From assembly GCA_030680835.1 (NCBI GenBank), contig JAUXUD010000104.1, positions 121,326-185,325 on the forward strand: a stretch of DNA of 64,000 nucleotides, given 5' to 3'. The position numbers and the translations under genes were made by a program. Source of the DNA: Bacteroidota bacterium (lineage in GTDB: Bacteria > Bacteroidota > Bacteroidia > UKL13-3). Below are positions 7,550 through 18,700 of this stretch, piece after piece. Each line of letters opens with the position of its first letter. Positions within the stretch are counted from its first letter, which is position 1. Below the pieces are notes generated by a model. It worked only from the letters and a program-made list of their open reading frames with translations, did no database searches and was not told the origin of the DNA.

Positions 7550-9346
7550 CTACACCCTATCTCTACCAACAAAATACATCTCTACGTCACCTTTATTCTT
7601 AACTGCAATTTTACCCCGGCGTTCAAAATGAAATTTATCTTTAACAAGCTGAAAGGTATTTCCTGAAATATTAATCCTGCCCGCTTGCGAATTTTGTTCC
7701 ATGCGGGCAGCTGTATTTACTGCATCTCCCCAGATATCATAAGCGTATTTCTTTAATCCCACCACACCCGAAATAATTGAACCGCTGTGAATGCCTATTC
7801 TGAATTCCAAGCTTAGTCCGAATTTTTCTTCGAACTTTTCTTTTGATTGCTGGTTCAGTTCCGTCATTTCCAATGCTGCATGAATAATATTTTCTGCTTC
7901 CACCTCAGGTGTGCGGTCACCTTTTAATCCTGCCACACACATATAGGCATCACCGATGGTTTTTATTTTTTCAATTCCATACTTCATGATAATCTGATCA
8001 AACTCCTTAAAATAAAAATCCAGTGTTTCAACCAGGTCTTCGGGTGAAAGTTGTTCTGCTATATTGGTAAAGTTTTCAATATCGCTGAACATAATACTTA
8101 CGCCGGGATGATTTTTAGGTAATGCCCTGCCAAATTTCTTTAATTCGGCTGCTGTTTCTTTTGGCAAAATATTCAACAGCAAATCTTCAGAAGCTTTTTT
8201 CTCTTTACTTACCAGCCTGTATGCAAAACCAATAACGATAATAAGAACAATACAAAAGCCGGCTACCACAGATACCGCTTTTCTTTTTCTTTCCTGACTC
8301 TTAAGTTCTGTATTGTATTGTTCCTCTTTATTTTTTTGAATTCGCAATTGCAGGTTTTGTTGTTTTTCAAATTCGTAATTGAGTTGGAATGATGAGATCC
8401 GGCTGGCCACATCCCGGTTCAGAATTGAATCTTTTATTGAATAATATTCCTTGATATTTTCGAATGCATTTTTATAATCACCTTTTGCCAGATAAATTTT
8501 ATACAGAATTTCATTTGGATTCAGACTCGCATCTTTATATGCTACCGAAGCTGAAAGTTCCTTTGCTTTTATTGCATAATAAAGTGCCTTATTATAATCT
8601 TTGCGGTGATAGCTAATTTCTGCGAAAGAACAATTGATGATTGACAAGGGTATTGCCTCCCGTGATGCTTTAATATAAGGAAAGGCCTTATTGTAATAAT
8701 AAAGTGAAGAATCAAAATGTAAGGTGTTTTTAAACAAATCTGCTATTGCCATATAGCACTCGTTAATTCCCTGCTCGCTTTTCAAATCCCTTTTAATTTG
8801 CAGGGCCGAATCCAAATACTTTCGTGACAAGGAATATTGTTTTAAATTACTCGCACAAATGCCTAACAAATATTGTTGTGTAGATATACCCTGCAGGTTA
8901 TGAATCTTTCTGTTCAGTTTCAATGCGGTATAAAAATATTTTTGTGCCTGACTCCAGTCTTTTTGCGTATAATAAACCAAACCAATACCTAAGAGTGCCA
9001 GAGAAATACTTTTTATATCATTCTCCTTTTCTGCCAGCTGAAGGGACAGATAATAGTATTCAATGGATTTAGCCGGGTTTGACTGTGCGGTAAAATATTC
9101 GCCTAAAAAATAAGAACTTTTTATCATCCCTCTTTTATAGTTTGCTTGTTTTGATAAACTAAATGCATTAAACAAAATCCGGAACGATTGAATGTATTTA
9201 TCGTCAATCTCCCTGTATTTTTCCTTGTATTCCTTTAAAAGTGCATTAATCTCTGTGGTATCAGGTTTATAACTTTTGAACTCCCTTATTTGTGTCTTGA
9301 CAAATAATGGAAAAACAAGCAAAAGAAGTAAAGTATTCAGCTTCAT
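7550..9346 (-). CDS. TPR-containing class III adenylate cyclase
   Basis: 598 residues: signal peptide, TPR repeats (about 40-330), a membrane helix near 357-378, and a cytosolic class III cyclase domain from about 410. Metal-binding Asp residues are in MFSDIENFT and IGDAYMCVAG. The KIKTIGD Lys and the YDIWGDAVN Asp are the residues that select adenine, so adenylate rather than guanylate cyclase activity is expected, and the WGDAVNTAARM segment supplies the transition-state Asn/Arg. The sensor half resembles TPR histidine kinases, suggesting the same input module is coupled here to cAMP production. Confidence 0.92.
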   Translation of the reverse strand: MKLNTLLLLLVFPLFVKTQIREFKSYKPDTTEINALLKEYKEKYREIDDKYIQSFRILFNAFSLSKQANYKRGMIKSSYFLGEYFTAQSNPAKSIEYYYLSLQLAEKENDIKSISLALLGIGLVYYTQKDWSQAQKYFYTALKLNRKIHNLQGISTQQYLLGICASNLKQYSLSRKYLDSALQIKRDLKSEQGINECYMAIADLFKNTLHFDSSLYYYNKAFPYIKASREAIPLSIINCSFAEISYHRKDYNKALYYAIKAKELSASVAYKDASLNPNEILYKIYLAKGDYKNAFENIKEYYSIKDSILNRDVASRISSFQLNYEFEKQQNLQLRIQKNKEEQYNTELKSQERKRKAVSVVAGFCIVLIIVIGFAYRLVSKEKKASEDLLLNILPKETAAELKKFGRALPKNHPGVSIMFSDIENFTNIAEQLSPEDLVETLDFYFKEFDQIIMKYGIEKIKTIGDAYMCVAGLKGDRTPEVEAENIIHAALEMTELNQQSKEKFEEKFGLSLEFRIGIHSGSIISGVVGLKKYAYDIWGDAVNTAARMEQNSQAGRINISGNTFQLVKDKFHFERRGKIAVKNKGDVEMYFVGRDRV

Positions 9347-9752
9347 AAATTTTTATTCGGGCTTCAACATTTCATAAGCTAATGTACAAATTTTATCGCC
9401 AAATTAAACCAGATAAAAACCGGATTTGTTCCCTGATTTATTATTTGTAGTTTAATCTATTACAAAGTATCATTTTATTTTACTACATGTCCTAAATATT
9501 TTATCCTATAAATGGGATAAAATTTTAATGTAAAAAACAACATTAATTTTCCATTAACATGTATCCCTGTGCCTTAGTAATAATGAGTTACAAGCTTACG
9601 GCATTTTTGCGTTCCGCTTAAAAAACTGTAGTACTGAATCAATACAAATTAAAAGCAAATAATTTCTCTTGCATTTTGGTTTTGTTTAATATATTTCGGC
9701 ACTGATTATATAATTATTTCAACCATATATCATCATTTAACCGCCATTAAGC
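9347..9752. other. Divergent intergenic region, 406 bases
   Basis: Separates the cyclase gene from the giant adhesin gene. It holds a perfect 9-bp palindromic arm pair ATTTTATCC (9498-9506) and GGATAAAAT (9515-9523) with an 8-base spacer, a candidate operator or hairpin. A near-match to the Bacteroidota -7 box (TATATTTC, 9690-9697) lies about 60 bases before the adhesin start. No gene was seen. Confidence 0.45.
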
Positions 9753-12700
9753 ATGATACCTCGCAATTCAAAAATATGTTTTAAGCTGATTCATTTAAAA
9801 GAATATGTTAATAAAACAGGGCCTGTCCTATTAACAATATTTGCATTATTTCTTTTAGGCTCAGCTACAGTATGCGCACAAACTGCACGTATTTTCGTAC
9901 AGGGTTCCATTCAAACAACCGGTGCAACTATTAATGTTTGCAAAAACAGCAATGTCCTGTTTAAAGATACTTCATTGAGTGCTACAGGCCGCGACTGGGT
10001 ATTTAAAAATGGAAATCCGTTATTATCCAATGCTGCTTCACTCAGTGTAACCTTTAGTACAATTGGTCAGGATACTGCTTTTTTAACCGCACAGGGTATT
10101 ACAAATAATACTACTTACGTTTTGGTAAATGTTATTCAAATACCGGATTCAAGATTGGATACAACAGGACTTGATTATGCTCCCTTGCAAGGTATTTTTC
10201 TGAATTGTTTTGCCACAAAAAGCACTCCCAATTTTAACTGGACTGTTATCAATAACAGTTCAACATCAAGCTCCAATACGCATTATACAATCAATTGGGG
10301 AGATGGTACACCTGACTTTTCAAATTCAACTTTTACCATAACTTCTCATACCTATACCTCTGTTGGATTTTTTAATGTGAGTCTTACCACTTCCAATTCA
10401 ACTACAGGTTGCAGTACCATTAAGACATACAATTTATTTAACGGAAATACACCCGCAGGTGGACTATTCAATCCCGGCAATATTAACGACTGCGTACCCT
10501 ATACTTTTTCATGGCCGGTTGATACTGCAGGAACAAACCAAAATGCACCGGGTACTACATATTTATTTTCAGTTAATGACAGTTCTGCTCCCCAAAGTTT
10601 TACCCAGGCTAATTTACCTTTATCCATATCACATACCTTTACCCGATCTTCCTGTAACTTAGGTCTTGCATCCAATTCATTCACCATTTCGTTTATCATC
10701 TCAAATCCCTGTGATCCGCATTATGTAACCAGTCCGGGTACTGCCCGCGTTTCTCAGAAACCCATAGCCAATTTTACTTCAAGTCCCGATTCAACGGTTT
10801 GTTTAAACAGCCTGGCAACCTTAACCAATTCTTCATTGGGGAATTATTTTAATGGAACCGTTTGTCAAACAGCCTTTGAAAAAACATGGTCGGTTAGTCC
10901 GCCTACAGGATGGAGCTTAAATTCAGGTGTGTTGGCTCCAAATGTACTAGCACCCATTGGAAGCAATTCCATTTCACTGGCTTTTACTACGGCCGGAATT
11001 TATTCTGTAAAATTAAAAATAACCAAACCTGCAAGTCTTAATGTGGGCAGATGTACCGACGATTCGGTCACAAAAAATATTTGTGTTCAACCCGTACCGG
11101 TTCCAAATTTTGCCCTTTCACAAAATCCGTTGAACGGATGCCGCAACAATGTGATTACATTGGTTAACAGCTCCAACACATTAAGCAGTTGCGGTGTCAC
11201 CAATTATAACTGGATTGTTTATGACAGCACACTTACTACAGCAGTATTATTAAATCCGGGCAGCAGGTTTAATTTTATTTCAGGTACCGATTCGAGCAGT
11301 ATCAATCCGGTGATTGTATTTAATCAAAAAGGGAGATACAAAATACGTCTGCAAATTATAAACCATTGCAATGGTTTTTATTATAAAGATACAACCATCA
11401 TTGTTAAAGACAAGCCAGTTATTGCTTTTCCAACAAATCAGATTTACTGCGATACACAGCTAATTGTTTTTGATGCGACCAATGCTTTTCATGGTCCGGC
11501 GTATGACAGCAGTTTTGGCGCCATCAGCTCGTATAACTGGAGTATTAATCCTGCCGGTTCATTATACATGAATGGAAACAATGCCAGCAGAAATCCTTCC
11601 GTATTGTTTCCAAACAGCAGTACCTTACCCATTGTTTACACGGTTATTCTGAACGCCACCAATGAATGCGGAACCAGTATTGCCGATACCCAGCTCATTA
11701 CCATCAAACCCAAACCTCTGGTAACAGCGATTCCAAATATCAGCAGTTTTTGCTCCGGTGATTCTGTGAGCATTGCTTTATCATGTAACCTGAGTGGTGG
11801 GATAAGTTATATGTGGAAGGCATATCCAAGTTCACCGGCATTAAGTGGTTACAGCAATCAATTGAGTGGTGTATTGGGACCCATCAATCAAACACTTTTA
11901 AACTCCGGTGGAACTACGGAAACAGTTACATATAAAATTACAGCAATTCAATCTACTACAGGTTGCGGCAGTGATTCGGTAATCGTTCCCATTACAGTTT
12001 ATCCGATACCCAAAGCCTATGCAAATAATGAAGCCATTTGTAATGGAACCAATACCAATATCGCTTTAAGCTCCAATGTAAGCGGTTCTCTATTCACATG
12101 GAATGCTTCATTATTTAATGGAACCGTAACCGGATTCAGCAGTCAAAATACCGGTGTTACGGGTCCGCTGATTCAATCCCTAAGCAACTCAACCTTATCA
12201 TCGGGTTCTGTGAAATATGTACTAAAGGCAACTGCAAATTCATGTATTTCACCGGATAGTACAATCTATGCTACGGTTAATCCCACTCCGGCTATTACCA
12301 ACACGGTACTCATTCAAAATTTTTGTTCGGGCGACACCGCTAAATTTATTCCCACTTTCAATATTCCTTCTTCGGTAGCTGTTTACACAGCAACTTTACT
12401 TTCCGGCAATGCAACAGGTTTTAGTAATGGAAGCGGTAATATCTCACAAAGGCTTATTAATAATGGCACTTCATCTGCTGTCATAAGATATCGCTTAACT
12501 CCGGTAGGTCCAACACCAACCAATTGCTCCGGGACTCCTGTTGATTTTATTGTTACTGTTTCCCCGATGCCGGTGATCAGTATTACTCCGGCCGATACCA
12601 TTTGCAGCGGATCACAAACCAATATTATTTTAAGCAGCAATACCACCGGAACAAATTATACCTGGATAGCCAGTCTGGTATCCGGAATCAACACAAGTGG

Positions 12701-15700
12701 ATATGCTTCACAAGCTGTTGCAGTCTCCGGTCCCATTTTACAAACCATTACCAATAACGGAACCATCAATGCCATTGTAAACTATCAGATTACACCTGTA
12801 CTAAGTGGTTGTGCAGGAGTTTCGCAAACACATTCGGTAACTATTTTTCCCGGTGTTGTTCCCGGAACTACTGGTCCGGCTGCAGTGGTTTGCAGTGGTG
12901 CCAATTCGGGCAATGTAAGCTTAACAGGCAATACCGGAAATGTTCTCAGATGGGAATACAGTGTATCTCCTTTTTCAAGTTGGCAAACCATTCTCTCAAC
13001 CTCCACAACGGTTGCTTATACCAATCTAACGCAATCCACCCGGTTCAGGGCAATTATACAAAGTGGTTCTGTGGGTTTATGCAGTCAGGTACCCAGTCCC
13101 TTCACTTTAATCACGGTTGATTCAATAAGTGTGGGTGGTGCCGTTACCGGAACGGATACAGTTTGTATCAATGGAAATAACGGAACCATACAATTAACCA
13201 ACCATCGGGGTGGAATTGTAAGATGGGAACAAACCAACAGTGTAAGTGGCTCATGGAGTATCATTCCAGCGTCATCAAATACGAACCCGTATACTTATAA
13301 CAATATTACCCAAACCACTTTTTACAGAGCCATTGTACAAAACGGGGTTTGTAATGCAGCCGTTTCAGATAGTGTAAGAATTCAGGTTGATCTCTTGCCT
13401 TCAGCTGCAGTTACCTCCAATTCAAATTATTGTCTGATCACAAATGGCATACCGGTAAGTGGCATCCTGCAAGCGAGTCCGCTTAGTCTGGGATCCGGTT
13501 TGTGGCGATTGCTTTCAGGGCCCGGTACTGCAAGTATTACAAAAGCAGATACAAATATTACTCCGATAACAAACCTATTAAACGGCAATTACTTTTTTGA
13601 ATGGAAGGTAAGCAATGGTAAGTGTCCTTCAAATCTGGATACCGCATTAGTCATTGTATATCCGGCTTTAACAACTGGGATAAATGCATCACAAATTATC
13701 TGCAGTGGCCAGTCACCTGCATTATTAACATCCACTGCAGCGGCGGGGGGTAATGGAACCTATACGTATCAATGGCAATTGAGTACTGACGGAATTAATT
13801 TTAACAATATCAGCGGTGCTGTTTCAGCCAGTTATCAGCCCGGTGTTTTAACAGCTGATAAGTGGTTTCGATTAATGGTTTTTTCGTTAAGTTGCAGTTT
13901 TACCAGTAACACCATTTTAATACAGGTTTTACCACCCATCGCAAATAATAATATTGCGCCGGGAACCTCCATTTGTATTGGCAATGCAGCTCCTGTAATT
14001 AATGGATCCACACCAACAGGAGGAAACACAACGTATTCTTTTCAATGGCAAAAATATAATGGCAGCACCTGGATATCCACTTCTTCGGCCGATACTTTAA
14101 AAGATTATAATCCGGGAGTGTTACCTGCAACGAGTGAATTTAAAAGACTGGTAACAAGCGGAGCCTGTGCCGGACCTCAGGCATCAGCAAGCAACCCGGA
14201 TACCATAACCGTTTATTCATTGCCTGTTGTTAATGCAGGACCAGATCTTACCAAATGTTTGAACCAAACAAGCTTCCTGCTCGGAGGAACTCCTTCGGGA
14301 GGAACCTGGACAGGCACCGGTGTAATAAGCGGCAACAGTTTTAATCCTTCTGCAATGTCGTTAGGGAACTATAGCCTGGTTTACAATTATACCCATTCGT
14401 CAACAGGTTGCTCCAATAGAGACACCGCCATCATCACAGTAGATAATCCGCCGCTTGTTAGTGTTGGAAGTGATTTTAGTATTTGCGAAAATGCAAGTGG
14501 CATGCAACTTACCGGCTTCACCCCTGCAGGTGGAATCTGGAGTGGTCCGGGAATTTCACCCGGTGGATTTTTTACTCCATCACTTGCAGGTTCCGGAAGT
14601 AAATATCTAATCTATACTTTTACTACTTCGGGTGGATGTGTTGGTAAAGACTCGGTTAATGTAACGGTTTTTCCCGGGCCGGGAACCGACTTTATTTTGC
14701 CTGTACAAATTTGTCCAAATACCATTTTAAACTTATCTGCTGTTACCAATAGTGCGGCCAGTATCAATGCTTATAGTTGGACTGTTACAAATACAGGTGG
14801 ATTTTCAAATTCGATATTAAGCAGTTTAAACAATGCATTAACTACGGCATCAATTCCTGAAAATAAAACTTTAAATGATGTGAGTTATTCAATAAAACTT
14901 TTTACATCAACAAATAATTCATGCGTTGACAGCATTACAAAAAATATCATATTAAGAAGAAGACCTCTGGCACAGTTTAGCAACAGTACCCCTATAAATT
15001 GCGGTCCTGCACTTTATACCATGAATAATAGTACGGGTAATATAACAAGCAATTATGTTTGGTCTGCGAATCCGGGAACTGCTGTTAGTATCAATAACAT
15101 AAATTCTGTGCATCCGCAAATTACCTTGCCTGTAAACACATCCAACTCAAGCATCATGTACTCGATTCAACTGATTGCACAGCGCAATGATACTACTTTG
15201 GGATGCAGGGATACTGTAAGCCATAATTTAACCGTATATCCCAAGCCTCAGGCAGCATTTACAATAAGCCCGGTCGATAGCGGTTGTGCTCCTTTAAATG
15301 TTACGCTCACAAACAATTCAAATCCAAAAAACGGGGAGCCTGTTAACAGCATGAATTTCCTGTGGTCGTTTACCAATTATGCGAATGATACCGCAAAGGA
15401 TCAAACCAAATCCTTTTCCAATTCATCAGTAACAGACAGCATCATACAGATCAGGTTAATTGCAGCCACTCAATGGGGTTGTAAAGATACACTGCAATCA
15501 CAGGTTAAGGTTTTTGCTTTTCCCAAATCCGATTTCACTGCAGCAAATTTAAGTTCCTGTGCCCCGTTTGCTATTAATGGATCTGTGATAAGCTTACAGC
15601 AATATCCATTTGCGAATGATACCTATACCTGGCAAATTCTCAACAAGCAGCAAGTTGTGATCAGTACCTCAACAGGAACTTCTGTACCTTCATATAATTT

Positions 15701-18700
15701 AGTATTACCCAATGATAGCATTTATTACCGACTGATTACATCCAATAGCCGGGGTTGCAAAAATGATACCCTAACCCGTTTGTTTAAAACCATCAGCAAT
15801 CCGGGAGCCGGTTTTACACAAAATACACTAACAGGCTGTCATCCGCTCAATATACAGTTTACAGATACAAGTACTGCAGGCATGTCATTATTCTGGGATT
15901 TCGGCAATTCACAAACAAGTACTGCAAGCAATCCGCAGGTTGTGTTTTCGGACACTTCTTATACTTCAAATCAAACGTATACAGTAAAGTTATTGATAAC
16001 TGCCGGCGTGAGTGGATGCAGAGATTCTGCTATGAAGACCGTAACCGTTTTACCGCGTCCGCTTGCTGCTTTTAGCATGAGTAATGCGGCTTGTGCCGGC
16101 TCGGTTCAAACACCGCTAAACAATAGTATATTTAAAACCGGAGCTGCAAGTTTTGGATGGAAAACTGTATATCCACTATTCAGTAATGTTCAAATTAGTG
16201 ATACAACTGCAGGTTCTCCCAATATAAGTTTTCCGGATAACCAACTAACAAGCGATACCAATTATATTATCCGCTTACGTGTGGTAAGTATTGATGGATG
16301 TGTACACGATTCATTAAACACCATTGGTATTTTACGCCGACCCAAAATAATATTTACAGCAAACCAACCTAATTGCGGGCCTGTAACCATTAACATCAAC
16401 AATTCAACAGCCAATGTGGCTTCAGACTGGTTGTGGAGCCTGAGTCCGGGAAGTGGAGCCGGTATCAGCAATACAAGCATTCAAAATCCACAACTCAGTT
16501 TCTTGGAAAACATAAGCAACGATTCAGTAAATTATCTTATTCATTTAACAGCAACACGAAGTGGTACAACTTGTTTTGATACCAGTAGCCGAACGCTCAC
16601 CGTTTATCCAAAACCAAGGGCTCTTTTTACCAGCATCAATTCCGATAGTTGTGGTCCGCGCCAGGTTGTGTTCAACAATATTTCTGATGCAAAAAACAAC
16701 GAAGTACTGAACAGCATGAATTACACATGGACCCTCCTGAATAACAATTATACTACTATACATGCTGCCGGAAATTTTCTAAACAGTGCAACTCAGGACA
16801 GTCTTTATACCATACAATTAATCAGCACAACCAAACATGGATGCAAAGATACCAGCAGCCAGATAATACGTGTGAAACCGAATGCAAAGGCAAGCTTTAC
16901 CCAAACAACAAATACATCCTGTGCGCCATTTATTATCAGCGGATATGTTGTGATTGCCGATTCATTTCCGGATGCCAACAGCAATTACTTATGGTATGCG
17001 AATGACAGTTTAATCGGTTCAGGCATTGGCTTTCCGGGTTATGTGCTCAACAAACAAGCAGATAGCGTTTTGATAAAACTGAAAGCCATCAGCAAATACG
17101 GATGCAAAAACGACAGCATGCAAACCCGGTTCTATAGTGTTGCCAATCCGAAACCCGATTTTCAGGCCATAGACAGTATTGCGTGCAGTGGGGTGAACAT
17201 ACATTTTAACAATACCTCAATCCCACCAAGCGGATTAACCTATCAATGGCAATTAGGCAATGCAACAACTGTTTCCGCACTTAAAAATCCAGATCATATT
17301 TTCACTAATAACGGGAATTCAGACACGCTTATTGTAGTTAAATTAATTACCATGGCCGGTGGAACCGGTTGCATGGATTCTGTTACAAAGAACATTGTGA
17401 TCAAGCCTTTACCAAATCCTGACTTTAGTTTAAGCGATTCGGTATTGTGTATTCCTCAAAACTTAACCGTGAATAATATTTCAGGACAAATTCCTGCGAT
17501 AAATCCGGCATCATATAAATGGCTCAGCATACAAAACGGTGCTACCATTTTAAATGATACCAGCAATACACAAACACAAATTAGTTTTACAGATAACCAA
17601 AGCGGCACAAATCAAATTTATCAAATCCGGTTGATTAACCAGTCTGTTTTTGGTTGTAAAGACAGTATTCAAAAAAGCATCAGAATTCCAACCCGACCTG
17701 TTGCTGTTTTTAATTTAAGTATGGATAGTGCTTGCGGCTCCGTAAACATCAATACGAATAACACCACATCATATGGGTATCTTTATAATTGGTTCAGCCC
17801 CAAAGCGGGTCCTGTAATTGCAAATACAGATTCATTGAACAGCAATATCATTTTCCCTGAACACGAAGGAATCGTTGATTCTATTTATCCAATCCGATTG
17901 ATTGCTACCACAAGCGAAGGTTGCAGAGATACATTCATACAATCATTTAAAGTTTTTCCGAAACCCATTTCTTATTTTACAACAAGTGTTGATTCGGGTT
18001 GTGCTCCTTTGAATATATTATTATCAAATAGCAGTCAGGCTATAAACCCAGCCGTTTATTTCTGGGATTTCGGGGATGGCACTACACAAATAAATAATGC
18101 AGCTTCTTTTAATAAATCCTATAACGGTTCCGTTTTACATGATACCTTATATACCATTAAACTCATCAGTACTTCTGCAAACGGCTGTAAAGATACCCTG
18201 AATAAATCCATTACTATTAAATCCGGTGCCGTTTCAAAAATTCAATTGAGTGATACCATTATTTGTTCAAATGCAGGTAATCCTACCCGGCTTTATATTG
18301 AAAACAAATCATTTGGCAGCATCGATTCGTTTTACTGGAACTTTGGCGATGGCAGCAGTTTGGCTACAAACCAGGATACTAATATTTACCATCCTTATCC
18401 CATTGAAGGTAATTATACCATTGTTTTAAAAGCGGTTAATTCATGCGGTATCAGCTTTGATACGGCTCATATAACTGTGCATGTTCCACCTGTAGTAAAC
18501 TTTTCAAAAACAGATTCACTGGGTTGCAGTCCATTTATTGTAAGCTTTAGCAATCAGTCTGTAAATACATTTGGTGCCGTGTTTAACTGGACATTTGGAA
18601 ACGGACAAAGCAGCAATTTATTTACGCCACCCAATATCACCTATTATCAAAGTTCAACCATTGATACCAGTTATTATATTCAATTACAGGCAAGTAATTT

